From Burkholderia diffusa (lineage in GTDB: Bacteria; Pseudomonadota; Gammaproteobacteria; Burkholderiales; Burkholderiaceae), in assembly GCF_001718315.1 (NCBI RefSeq), contig NZ_CP013363.1:2294001-2358000 (forward strand): DNA of 64,000 nt, written 5' to 3'. The position numbers and the translations under genes were made by a program. A model generated the notes under the pieces. That model was not told the DNA's origin and did not search any database. It saw only the letters and a program-made list of their open reading frames with translations. Shown in pieces: positions 18,096-27,800 of this stretch; positions within the stretch are counted from its first letter, which is position 1; each line of letters begins with the position of its first letter.

Positions 18096-18743
18096 TCACC
18101 ATGTGATTTCGAACTCCTCCATCTCGGCGCCGTTGGCGAGTACGACCCGAACCGACTCTCGCTTCTGCTCGAACTCGCCGAGTTCCAGGGATTCGCCCGG
18201 CGCCAGATAGCGATCGGTCATGCAGTGCTGCGCAATGGCGCAAGCGCCGCGAGCCGTGGCCAGCATGACCGTGTTGCCGTCGTTGATCAGGCGCGCGCCG
18301 TCGAGTCGATGGAATTGCCGAGGCTGGCGAGGTTGCACGACAAGCACCGTCTGGAGGCTCAATCTCGGTTTGACCGCCACGGCATCCACCTCCATCGCGA
18401 CCGCGCGCTCTTCGCGATAGATCACCTGGAAAAAGCGCGGCGTATCGTCGTTTTTCCCTTTGTAGTAAAGCCTGAGCCATCCGCTCTGCCCCGGCCGCAA
18501 GACCAGTTGCTTCGGCGCATACATCAGGTCGCCGCCTTTCGGTTTCCACGTTTTCGCGTCGCCATAGGGGGGCGCGCTTTCAACGACCGACACGCTGTAG
18601 ACGCGAGTCCGATCGCTGTCGTTGACCACTTCGCGCACCAGATAGTCCTGTCTGGCGTTCATGAAATACGTCATGTCGCCGACCGACAATGCCTGCGCGG
18701 AGCACGCCCAAATTGCCGTCAATAGCGCTATGCAATATCTCAA
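18096..18743 (-). CDS. Second periplasmic chaperone of the alternative pilus (EcpE-like)
   Basis: 215 residues with a short signal peptide (CIALLTAIWACSAQA). It shows the chaperone pattern of alternative chaperone-usher systems: MTYFMNARQDYLVREVVNDSDRTRVYSVSV, then LRPGQSGWLRLYYKGKNDDTPRFFQVIYRE. It is clearly related to the chaperone at 22671-23378 and keeps the YYxG motif. Two chaperones in one operon is the arrangement of the E. coli common pilus, where one serves the pilin and the other is thought to serve the tip adhesin. It lies directly before the adhesin gene, which supports that pairing. Confidence 0.85.
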   Translation of the reverse strand: MRYCIALLTAIWACSAQALSVGDMTYFMNARQDYLVREVVNDSDRTRVYSVSVVESAPPYGDAKTWKPKGGDLMYAPKQLVLRPGQSGWLRLYYKGKNDDTPRFFQVIYREERAVAMEVDAVAVKPRLSLQTVLVVQPRQPRQFHRLDGARLINDGNTVMLATARGACAIAQHCMTDRYLAPGESLELGEFEQKRESVRVVLANGAEMEEFEITW

Positions 18744-19069
18744 TTCATTTCCTCATTGGTTGGCCGGCTCTCCAGGCACTGGCGACGACGCTGGCGCCCG
18801 GAGAGCCAGAAAAAAGAGCGTGTTTCGATCTCGGTGAGCGCTTCCGTTTGAGCATGCGCGACTTGCGCGCGTTGCCCCGATTTCGATAGGCGTACGCCCT
18901 GAACATGCATGCCCGAAGGACGTCTCCAAGCGGCCAAACGCGACCTTCGGATGCTTCAGCAGGCTGGCACGCAGGTATGCGCCCGCACGCGGATCGATCG
19001 ACAGCAAACAAGCTCTATCCACCCAATCGGGACCGCAAAGCGCCTCGAACCGAGACGCCGCGCCATGAC

Positions 19070-22000
19070 TTAACCTTCCCGCTGACGCGGCACACTCGAC
19101 CGTGCAACGCTCTTGGGTTTGCATTCGACCTGATCGACCCAGAGCGCACCCTGCGCCTTGGTCAAATCGAAGTCGATTTCGCAAGTGCCGCCTGCATCGG
19201 TCTGGTACTGAATAGCCGGATACGCGGAGTCGACGTCGATCACGAATCCACCGTCGGCGGCAGTCGTCGCCTTGCCGATGTGATTGCGGATCTCCGTATT
19301 CGGCTTCACCGTACCGTTTTCCGTCAGCACGCCGAAGACGGTCACAAGACGACGCACCTTGGGTTGCATCGACGCGACGTTGCCCGGATAGAGCACAAGC
19401 TTTGCTTCGCCACCCTGGATATCGAAGTTCTCGGGCGTGTCGCGACGGGTCCGGATGTTGACCTTGTGCTCCTTGTAGCCGGTCAACGGCACGAAAGTGG
19501 ACCTCCCGTCGAGCGACTGAGTACCGCCGCTCGATATCATTTCCAGATTGCCGCGCGCCGTCTTGTCGACATTGACGATCACGCCGCTCTCGCCCTTCTT
19601 GCTGTTGAAGCCGATACCGCTCGTATTCCAGCCCACGCTGCCCTGCACCGCTGCCGTGCCATTTGCATCGCCGGTCTCGTCGACGTTGACGTTGCCTTGC
19701 CAGCCGAACCAGCGGTTGTGCCCCTGCGCGCCGAGATTCAGCTGTGTGCTGCTCGAGTTGCCGTATTGACTGCTATTCAACGACCGGGAACGATTCACGC
19801 CGGCCGACAGGTAATCCACACCGGCGATATGCGTCGGACGCCAGCCGACATGCGCGCCGATCTGTTCGCTGTCGAGCGAACGCGAATAGTCGATACCTGC
19901 GTCGCCCCACGAGAACGTCGCGTTCAGTCCGACGTAAAATGCGCTGTTCCATTTCCGGCCGCCGTTCCCGCTGCGGCTGAACATTTGCCCGCCGTTCAAG
20001 GTCATGCGCACCCACTTGTTGCTGTAGACGTCCTGGCTGTAGTCGATGCGGTAATCCTGGCTGCCGCCGTTATACAAGCTGCCGGACAGGTTCAGCGTCG
20101 CGTTGTTCTTCCACCCGAACATCCTTGCAATACTGATCGTCGAGCCGAAACTCGTCGTGCGCTGGTTGTAGATGCCGTTCTTCTCCGTGCTCCCGGTCGT
20201 CAACATATAGTTGGCCCAGGCGCCCAGCGGACCAATGTTGGCCGATCCGTTCGCGTTGAATCGATAGCCGCCATCCGTGGTGGCGCCGGTGTCGACGCCG
20301 ATCGTGCCGTGCTTGAAATCGCGCTGATAGCGCAGTTCCGCGGCAGCGAGCCCGTCGAAGTAGTAGCTGCTCCCGTAGAACGTGCCGAGTTTCGTGGCCT
20401 TCTTGCCGCTGACACCGAACATGGGCTGGCTGACCGAGCCCTGGCCACGGATATTGTTCGCGATGTATTGGCCGCCATAGACCTGAAACTGCGTATCGGC
20501 GCCGCCGCCACCATTGCTCGGCTTGTAGACCTGCTCGGTCTTGGACGACACGACACGCCCGTTGACCACCACGTCCACGCGAACCGTATAGCTGCCGACC
20601 GGCAGCGGGCGCGTATTGATTTCCTGATTCCCGAGCGGCAGTTGCTGGACATTGATCAGTTTGCCGTCACGGTAAAGCTGCACCTCGCCCGATGCAGGCA
20701 TGAACGCAAAGATCGGCGTACGTGCCAACGAACCGTCGTTGATCTCCGACCGGCTCGCATTACCGGCACTCACGCCGATAAAGCGCCCGCCCGGCAGGAA
20801 CGTCGTTTGTCCGAGCGCACTCATCGACCATGTGCTGAGATAACCGCCCGTGATCGCGAGGCCGCGATAGTCACGCTCGAGGCGCGCTTCATAGAGGTTG
20901 AAGTCGTCGCCGCTGCGGATATCGCCCTCGACATACGCGTGATTGACGCCGACACCGGTGACCGATTGCAGATGCAAATAGCCGTTCGCATCGGACCGAG
21001 CGTTCTTGACCACGGACACGTCGTAGTTCAACACGCCGCTCAGGTGCTGTTCGGTGCTGTCCGCGAGATTGTAGGAGCGTGCCTCGCCCTCGCTGGAATA
21101 CGCCGCTTTCGGCAATTGCGCGATCACTTCGAACGTGCGGAGATTGAACTCGGTGCGAATGCCATTCACATTCGCGCCGGCCGGCGACATTTCCGCCACG
21201 ACTTTAAGCGGTTTGCCGTAGCGGCTTGCGATCAGTTGCTTCGTTGCCTCAGTCAGCTTGATCTTGTTCAGCGCGAAGTCCGTCAGCGTCAGCGCGCCGT
21301 CGACATACTTGACGCTCGCCTTGCCCGCCTCTTCCGTTCCGTTTTCCGTCGTGATCCGTACCGGCACTTCAACGCCCTGCTCGAGTGCGCCCAACAGATT
21401 TTCCGGGAACGAATAGGTGCCGACGGTCAGCGCGCCGTCGCCTTTCGTCTCGCCATCGATGGCAATGGCATCCGCTTCCGGCATGCCCGAGGCTTCGGAC
21501 GCGGACGCATCAGCCTCACCGGAGGCAGGCAACACGGACGATGCAGCACGCGCGCCATTAACCGGCGTCTCGGCCCCCGTCACGGTTGACCCTTCGGCCG
21601 GATCCGTCTCCGCTGCCGGGAAAACCGTCTTCTGTGCAATCGGCTTCGCAAACGGATCATCAAGCGAGACCCTGGTTTTGACCATGCCCGGTCGAGCCAC
21701 GTCTCGCAATTCATCCATCGTCGTGCTCGACAGCGCATCGTTATGCACATTCACGGCCGACGAAACGCTGGCGACAGGACCGACCACGTCGACGTCTCGC
21801 GGAGAGCGAGCGTCGTCGCCGGACCACATTTTCTGCGCTTCCGTCACGGACGTGGCGGCGACATCGGCGACGCCGCGTACGACAGACGCTTCCGCGTCGA
21901 CGACCGGCTCTTCGAGCGATCCGCTTGACGGCTCATCCACCAGTCGAACCTGAGCGGTTCGCTCGTCAGGCGTATCGCGTTGATCCGCCTTCCATGCCGC

Positions 22001-22618
22001 CGCTTCCGATTTCAGACGTGCGATCGCGTCGTCATTCCGACGTTCCGGCTGCGCGCCATCGACTCGCGACGCCACGGATTTGCCGTCAACCAGCGCTGAC
22101 GGCACGCTGTCGGCACTGATGCTCGACGCGCCCCTTACCTCACCGGCGCGCGCGGCTTTCGATGCACCGACCGGCACGTCGAGCGACACGCGCGTCGCGA
22201 TTGCACGCTTGGCTTTCGCCCGGCCAAAGGCTCGCTGTTTGATCGCACCGGATGTCTTCGACGCGGCGCCGCCAGGTCTGATCCACTCGACACCACCAGG
22301 CGCGATAACGTCAGCCCGATCCGCCCGCACATGCCGGATGGCGGATTGCGGGGCGATCTGGCGCCAGCTCCCGGGGTGCCACCTTCCGTTCTCATCGAGC
22401 TGCCACGTACGGCGGACGGTACCAGCCCCCATGGGTGTCGCAGCCGGAGGCGCTGCCAGCGGAAAAATCGAATGTTTTGCATCCAGCTTCGCGAGCCCGA
22501 TCGGCAGCATGTCTTCACTGAACCGGATGGACTGATCCGATGCAAGCACATCTGACGACACCCACCCTCCCATCAGGGATATCGAAAGGCGAATGGCTGT
22601 CATTCCTTGCTCGTTCAT
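19070..22618 (-). CDS. Alternative-class outer-membrane usher with a long N-terminal insert (EcpC-like)
   Basis: 1182 residues from ATG 22618; a second ATG five codons in is also possible. A short hydrophobic signal-like segment (IRLSISLMGGWVSSDVLA) is followed by about 340 residues (roughly 55-395) of Ala/Ser/Asp/Glu/Val-rich, low-complexity sequence without recognisable fold. The usher proper begins near residue 399 (TVGTYSFPENLLGALEQG). It contains the Ig-like and barrel features of CfaC/EcpC ushers: EVQLYRDGKLINVQQLPLG, NTRPLPVGSYTVRVDV, and a C-terminal Cys pair (GGTCEIDFD...VECKP). The usher part alone (about 785 residues) is close to normal family size. It exports and assembles the alternative pilus. 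The insert is unusual and not explained. Confidence 0.88.
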   Translation of the reverse strand: MNEQGMTAIRLSISLMGGWVSSDVLASDQSIRFSEDMLPIGLAKLDAKHSIFPLAAPPAATPMGAGTVRRTWQLDENGRWHPGSWRQIAPQSAIRHVRADRADVIAPGGVEWIRPGGAASKTSGAIKQRAFGRAKAKRAIATRVSLDVPVGASKAARAGEVRGASSISADSVPSALVDGKSVASRVDGAQPERRNDDAIARLKSEAAAWKADQRDTPDERTAQVRLVDEPSSGSLEEPVVDAEASVVRGVADVAATSVTEAQKMWSGDDARSPRDVDVVGPVASVSSAVNVHNDALSSTTMDELRDVARPGMVKTRVSLDDPFAKPIAQKTVFPAAETDPAEGSTVTGAETPVNGARAASSVLPASGEADASASEASGMPEADAIAIDGETKGDGALTVGTYSFPENLLGALEQGVEVPVRITTENGTEEAGKASVKYVDGALTLTDFALNKIKLTEATKQLIASRYGKPLKVVAEMSPAGANVNGIRTEFNLRTFEVIAQLPKAAYSSEGEARSYNLADSTEQHLSGVLNYDVSVVKNARSDANGYLHLQSVTGVGVNHAYVEGDIRSGDDFNLYEARLERDYRGLAITGGYLSTWSMSALGQTTFLPGGRFIGVSAGNASRSEINDGSLARTPIFAFMPASGEVQLYRDGKLINVQQLPLGNQEINTRPLPVGSYTVRVDVVVNGRVVSSKTEQVYKPSNGGGGADTQFQVYGGQYIANNIRGQGSVSQPMFGVSGKKATKLGTFYGSSYYFDGLAAAELRYQRDFKHGTIGVDTGATTDGGYRFNANGSANIGPLGAWANYMLTTGSTEKNGIYNQRTTSFGSTISIARMFGWKNNATLNLSGSLYNGGSQDYRIDYSQDVYSNKWVRMTLNGGQMFSRSGNGGRKWNSAFYVGLNATFSWGDAGIDYSRSLDSEQIGAHVGWRPTHIAGVDYLSAGVNRSRSLNSSQYGNSSSTQLNLGAQGHNRWFGWQGNVNVDETGDANGTAAVQGSVGWNTSGIGFNSKKGESGVIVNVDKTARGNLEMISSGGTQSLDGRSTFVPLTGYKEHKVNIRTRRDTPENFDIQGGEAKLVLYPGNVASMQPKVRRLVTVFGVLTENGTVKPNTEIRNHIGKATTAADGGFVIDVDSAYPAIQYQTDAGGTCEIDFDLTKAQGALWVDQVECKPKSVARSSVPRQREG

Positions 22619-22670
22619 TCGGAGTCCAAATTTTAATACGGTTGAAATGAAGTAAGGAGGAAAGCTTCCT

Positions 22671-23378
22671 TTACTTGGCGACGATCCTGGTCGGCGTGGT
22701 ATGTGCCGGGAAATACTGGTAGTCGGTACCCTTCCAGATACCCACTCCATCGAGTGTGCGAATGCCGCTGCGTTTGCTCATGTCCATCGTCTCCCCAGGT
22801 AACAGGAAAGCCGACCGGCTGCATGCCTGAGGATCCTGGTTCCCCTTCTCCTCGCATTTCCCCGTGGCGGTCACGTGAATGAACGTATTGCCCGTGTTAC
22901 GCACGTTGCCCTTGCCGTCCTGTTCGAACGTGAAACGGATTGCACGCGGCCGAACAACGAGAATCGAGCTCAGGCGGATGCGCTGTTTCGCCGAAACACT
23001 GACACCACCCTTGAGCTGGGATTCGGACGAAACGGATTGCTCGATGAAGGAAAGCTGGTAATAGCGTTCCTTGTCGTCGCGTTCGCCCTGGTAGTAAATC
23101 TTGACATCGGCCTTTTGGTGCGGCGGAAGAAATACGGTTGCCGGCGAGACCAACACATCCTTCCTTTGCGCTGGCAGGACTTTGAGCGTTTTCGGGTCGC
23201 TGACCTGCTGAACCTCCGTCGACACAAACTTGGCTACCGAGTCGTCGTTTTGAATCTGCTTGACGACATAGAATTCCTTCTCTTGCATCTCGGTCGTCAA
23301 CGAACCAATGCCGATCGCGCCCGCCGGCGAAACACACGCCGCCGCAACCGCCAGCACAAGAATCTTCAGATTTTTCAT
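22671..23378 (-). CDS. Periplasmic chaperone of the alternative pilus (EcpB-like)
   Basis: 235 residues with a signal peptide (ILVLAVAAACVSPAGA). The mature protein reads IGIGSLTTEMQEKEFYVVKQIQNDD, then VFLPPHQKADVKIYYQGERDDKERYYQLSF, the typical first Ig domain of alternative-class chaperones. It has a Cys pair (GKCEEKGNQDPQACS). It lies between the pilin and usher genes, as in the ecp operon, and should stabilise the major pilin before usher docking. Confidence 0.88.
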   Translation of the reverse strand: MKNLKILVLAVAAACVSPAGAIGIGSLTTEMQEKEFYVVKQIQNDDSVAKFVSTEVQQVSDPKTLKVLPAQRKDVLVSPATVFLPPHQKADVKIYYQGERDDKERYYQLSFIEQSVSSESQLKGGVSVSAKQRIRLSSILVVRPRAIRFTFEQDGKGNVRNTGNTFIHVTATGKCEEKGNQDPQACSRSAFLLPGETMDMSKRSGIRTLDGVGIWKGTDYQYFPAHTTPTRIVAK

Positions 23379-23403
23379 CGCAAGCCCTCGAAGAAAATGA
23401 AAA

Positions 23404-23433
23404 TGCCGGACCTCAACCTTTCGAGATCCGGCA
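23404..23433 (-). promoter_or_regulatory. Hairpin between pilin and chaperone genes (second pilus operon)
   Basis: TGCCGGA (23404-23410) pairs with TCCGGCA (23427-23433), and an inner CTC/GAG extends the stem past one mismatch. It occupies the same place as the hairpin at 14424-14458 in the other operon, although the sequence is unrelated. A role in keeping pilin mRNA more abundant than the downstream genes is likely. Confidence 0.45.
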
Positions 23434-23464
23434 CCACCAGAGTTAGACCGGTATCGAAGCTTGC

Positions 23465-24115
23465 TTACGCGTCAGGCGTTTTCCAGCTGGCGACGAAACG
23501 CACTTCCACGTCGCCGTTGTACTTGCCATCCGCGACGTTGGCGAGATCCGCACCAGTGAGCTTTGCACCGGCGTTGTCCGTGCCTTCGGCGATCGAGAAC
23601 TTGACCGGCACGCCGTTCGCCTGGTGATACGAACCGTTCGGCGTCTTGTTCGCGCCGGCCTTCGACAGGTTCATGTTCTGCAGACCGTTGGCGGCGGTCG
23701 TCGGGGCGGTGTCACCTTTCGTGCCGGCCAGGATCTGGACCGGCGCGTCACCCAGCTCGATACCGCCGAGTTCCACGCCGACCTTCAGCGTGTCTTTCAC
23801 GCCGCCTGCCGCTGCGTTCAGCGTATTGCGGGTGACTTGCGCTTCGATCGAATAGCCTTCGCCGCCCTGGTATCCCGCCGCCATCACGGTCAGCGCGCGA
23901 TCCTGCGACGTGAATGCGTTGTTCGCGACGCTCCAGTCGAAGTCGAGGTTCGTGCTGCCTTCTGCATACACGCTCAGGGTCACGTCGGACTTCTTGACCA
24001 CCGAGGCGGTCCACTTCACGCGCGCTTCTTCGGTAGTGGTTGCCGCGATAGCCGGGGCGGCGATCGCGAAGGCCAGTGCGGATGCCGCGGCGAGACGGAG
24101 TGCGTTTTTCTTCAT
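23465..24115 (-). CDS. Major pilin of the alternative pilus (EcpA/Mat-like)
   Basis: 216 residues from ATG 24115. The signal peptide is MKKNALRLAAAS...APAIA. The mature protein starts ATTTEEARVKWTASVVKK and ends GKYNGDVEVRFVASWKTPDA. This follows the layout of E. coli EcpA (W-x-A near the start, G-x-x-S/N-G-D-V-x-V-x-F-x-A-x-W at the end). There are no Cys residues, as expected of this pilin class and unlike the FimA-type pilin at 14504-15061. It is the first gene of the second pilus operon. A relation to Burkholderia cable pilin is possible, but the gene order fits ecp better. Confidence 0.85.
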   Translation of the reverse strand: MKKNALRLAAASALAFAIAAPAIAATTTEEARVKWTASVVKKSDVTLSVYAEGSTNLDFDWSVANNAFTSQDRALTVMAAGYQGGEGYSIEAQVTRNTLNAAAGGVKDTLKVGVELGGIELGDAPVQILAGTKGDTAPTTAANGLQNMNLSKAGANKTPNGSYHQANGVPVKFSIAEGTDNAGAKLTGADLANVADGKYNGDVEVRFVASWKTPDA

Positions 24116-24477
24116 GTCGAATGACTCATGGAAGTTAATCAAAGGATTCAGAATGACCGGAAAACAGCCCCGTTTTCCTCGGGGATACATCTCTAGATCA
24201 GCTCTGACACCAACCGATGAGGCATTGAATTCCCTCATCCGGAACGGCTAAGCAAATTGTCGCGATGTAAGCAAATTGAAGCAATCGTACCCAGCATGAA
24301 TGGCCAATCCTCCAGGCTCGTACCCGTACGAAAACGAATATTTGCCCAAAAACGTTTGGTGTCCGAAATTGACTTCGCATCCTGATGCAAGGCCTTCCGC
24401 GGCGTTTTCATGTCGCTGGCAGGTCGCCGAAACGCGGCGACGACGTGCGGCTTCGACCCCGTTTATGAGTCGAGGCG
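24116..24477 (-). promoter_or_regulatory. Leader and promoter region of the second pilin gene (duplicated copy B)
   Basis: Counterpart of 15062-15422. It has the leader hairpin CCCCG-N7-CGGGG (around 24168-24185) and the direct 11-mers TAAGCAAATTG at 24249-24259 and 24268-24278, again 19 bp apart. The two copies differ at only scattered positions, so the repeats and hairpin are kept intact in both. No convincing sigma-70 elements could be fixed. Confidence 0.6.
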
Positions 24478-24699
24478 ATGCCAGTCAGCGAGAAAATCGG
24501 CATTGATATTGCCCGGCGCATTCAGTCCACGGCGTTGGACCGATGCGATAAGTGGCATCTCGTTAAAGGGAGCGATCGAGATCAGCGGGAAGAAGAGCTG
24601 GCGTGCCGCGTGATGGAGCAGTCAGCCCTAGTGCGAGAGAAAGCAATGCGCCGCTACAAAGAAACGCGGAAGAAACGACAGCCGCGCATGCAGCTTTGA
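24478..24699 (+). CDS. Small hypothetical protein (73 aa), uncertain
   Basis: ATG 24478 opens a frame for a 73-residue basic protein starting MPVSEKIGIDIARRIQS and ending in a Lys/Arg-rich helix (EKAMRRYKETRKKRQPRM). It lies divergently upstream of the alternative pilus operon, next to the kinase 3' end. The first 28 codons are preserved in the duplicated copy at 15423, where the rest is frameshifted. There is no strong ribosome-binding site (GAGG 3 nt upstream). It may be a real small protein whose second copy has decayed, or a chance frame. Confidence 0.3.
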   Translation: MPVSEKIGIDIARRIQSTALDRCDKWHLVKGSDRDQREEELACRVMEQSALVREKAMRRYKETRKKRQPRMQL

Positions 24700-24815
24700 A
24701 TCACTGGAAGCAGTGGCCCGGAATCCGATGACGGATCGTAGTGCCGCATCTCTCAGGAATGTGCTCCGATTCTGACAGCACGCCCGCTCGACAACACGAC
24801 CGTGCCCGTGACAGC

Positions 24816-27800
24816 TCAATCGCTCGCCCCGGCTTGATGCGATTCTTGATCCGTCACGATCCGCTCGAGCACCGACGTCACACTCGTGCGGACTCCGGCC
24901 AGCGCATCGGACGCCTCTCCGCCATCGACGTCCGGCGCGTGGCGAATCACGTCTTCCAGCCGCACACAGGCATCGACCACCGCCTGCTCGTGAATCATTG
25001 CGAATGCGCCCTTGATCGAATGAACGCGCGAGCCCACGGTCTCCCAGTCGCCATGGGCCATCGCCTCGTCGATGGCCAACAACGACTCTTCCGTGCGCTG
25101 GTCCAGCGCGGCCACGAGGCTTGGCGACAGCACGATCGACCGTTCGGCCGCGGCTACGATCGCCGCGGCGGCGTGCGGATCCGCAGCGAGCTTCAGGTGC
25201 TTGCGCGCAACCGCATCGATCGACGCAAGCGACATCGGCTTGAGCAGCACGCCCGAAATCCCCGCTTCCTGCGCGCGCCGCGTATTGGCCGCCGTGACAT
25301 CGGCGGTAATCGCGATGATCGGCGTGCGCGCGCCTTGAGCGCGCAGGCACGTCGCGAGCGTGTAGCCATCCATCGCCGGCATCGCCAGATCGGTCAACAC
25401 CAGGTCGTAATGCCGCTCATTGAAATAGCGCAGCGCGACGAGACCGTTCTCGACGATGTCGTACGTATAGCCGAGCGCGTCGAGCTGGTCGCGGATCAGT
25501 TCGCGATTGACTTCATGGTCCTCGGCCACGAGCACATGGATGCCGCGCAGGTCGGCGTCGTCATCCGGGGTGTCGACGTCCATTTCCACGTCAAGCGCCG
25601 TTTCGTCATCAGGCGATATCGGCACCGTCACGGTGAAGGTGCTGCCACGTCCGACCTCGCTGTCCACCGCGATCGCGCCGCCCATCGATTCGGCAATGCG
25701 CTTGCACAGCGCGAGGCCCAGCCCGGTGCCACCGAAGCGCCGCGTGATCGACACGTCTGCCTGATCGAATGCGTCGAAGATGTGCACCTGACGGTCGGCG
25801 GCAATGCCGATCCCCGTATCGGTCACATCGATGACGACCGGCGACGCAGAAAGTTCGCCCCCGCCTGCCCGCACGTCGATCGACACATGGCCGTCATCGG
25901 TGAACTTGATTGCATTTCCCACCAGGTTGACGACGATCTGCCGGATGCGCCCCGGGTCACCGACATAGTGACTCGGCAGCGCGGGATCGATCGACCAGGT
26001 GAGCGCGAGCCCCTTGCGTTGCGCGAGCGGCATGAGCATCGCGACCGCCTCCGAGATCAGGCGCGCCAGGTCGAACCTGATCGATTCGAAACTCATCTCG
26101 CCCGCCTCGACCTTCGAGAAATCGAGGATGTCGTTGAGAACGTCCAGCAACGCGCGCGACGACGACGCGACCGTGCGCACGCGCGCCGCGACGGGTGCTG
26201 CTTGCGGCAGGCGCTCCAGTAATTCGAGGTGGCCGAGAATCGCATTGAGCGGCGTGCGGATCTCGTGGCTCATCGCGGCGAGAAAGGCCGTCTTCGCCGC
26301 GTTCGCGCTGTCGGCCGCATGCTTGGCCGCGGTCAGCTGGCGAGCCAGCCGACGTTCGGCCGTCACGTCGGAAAATGCCGCGACCACCACCGGCCGCCCC
26401 TGATAGTGCGCCGGCGTCAGCTTGGCCGCGAGATCGATCATGCCACCGTCGTCGCCAGGCAGGCTCAGCTGGATGTCGGCCGTCGCCGCCTGGCTGCCGC
26501 GCTGCTCGAGGAACACTGCCGGCGCATGGCGCTTCAGCACGTCACCGATGAGCGTGCCGTCGCGCGCGCCGACACGGGCCTCGAGTGCCTGCATATGCGC
26601 GCTTTCGAGCAGCACGGTGTTGTCGCTCACGTTGACGAGCGCCAGCCCGACCGGCGCTGTCTCGATCAGCGTGCGACTCAGATGTTCGCTGTCGAACACG
26701 CGCTCCGAACGCTCGAACAGCGGCGCGACGACCTTGCGATTGAAGAGGAGGACGAACGTCCATAACAGCACGAGCGCGAGCGCGGTGGCGCTCGCGGTGC
26801 CGGCAATGCGCCGCGCCACCGTGTTCACGATGACATGCCGGGGCAATACGTAGACGAGCGACCATCCCGATCGGGCGAGCGGCATGGAAATCGTCATCGC
26901 GCCATCCGCATAGCGCTCGGTCAACTGCGACGACGACGCGTTCGCCCGCTGTTCCGCGAGCACCTGCCGGATTGTCGCGCTGCCAAGCGGCGGGGCCGAC
27001 GTGCTCACCACGGGCACGCCGCGCGCATCGACGATCATGTACGTACCGGCAAACGAACCCGGAACGAGCGACTCGATCAGCCTTTCCGGCATGTACTGCC
27101 CGACGACGACACCGAAGGGCCGGCTGCCCTCGAACATCCCGGCGGCGACGCGATAGTACGTCTGCCCGGTCACCGGATCCGGCTCCGGTGGCAACCAACG
27201 GAGCTCGCGCGCGCTTTCCCGCGGGACGGCCCACTGATCGAAATTGTCGAGACCGGCCAGGTAATAGCGGGCCAGGCGCGCCCGATCGGCAATGGCGCGA
27301 GCCACGCGCGGATCGGACAACTGAGGCAGCGGGCTGATGCCGACTACCGACATCGAAGGGAAGACCACGTACCCCATCGCCTGCCACGACATATATTGCG
27401 CTTCGCTCTGCGATTTCATCTGGTGCCGGGAAAAGCCGGCAGGGCCTTTCGCGTACATCAGAATACGACGCAGCTCGTCGTCCGGACTCCGCGGAGCGCC
27501 CGGCAGACGGAGCAACAACGGCAGGTTCACATCCGCCGTGGACGGAAAGACCATTTGACCGCCATGTGCGTCGAACCGCCGCCGCATCTCGGGATCGGCA
27601 AGGCCGGAAGCTTCCCAGGCGGTCTCGCCCTGCACGGCAGCGAGCCGCACGCGGACCGCGCTGACGTAGACCCTGTCGAGCACCAGCGCCTGGTCGCGAC
27701 TGAACGTCTGCCGCTCGTCACCGAGGTAGCTACGCAAGGCCCCGGTCAGGCTTAGCGCGAACGTGAGCAGGATGAAGAACGTCAGTACCCCGGCGCCCGA

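Noticed and set aside
18905-21589. Very long plus-strand open frame (894 codons)
   Set aside because: It is the antisense shadow of the alternative usher gene: Arg/His/Asp-rich, no family pattern, and it follows the GC-skewed third codon positions of the real gene.
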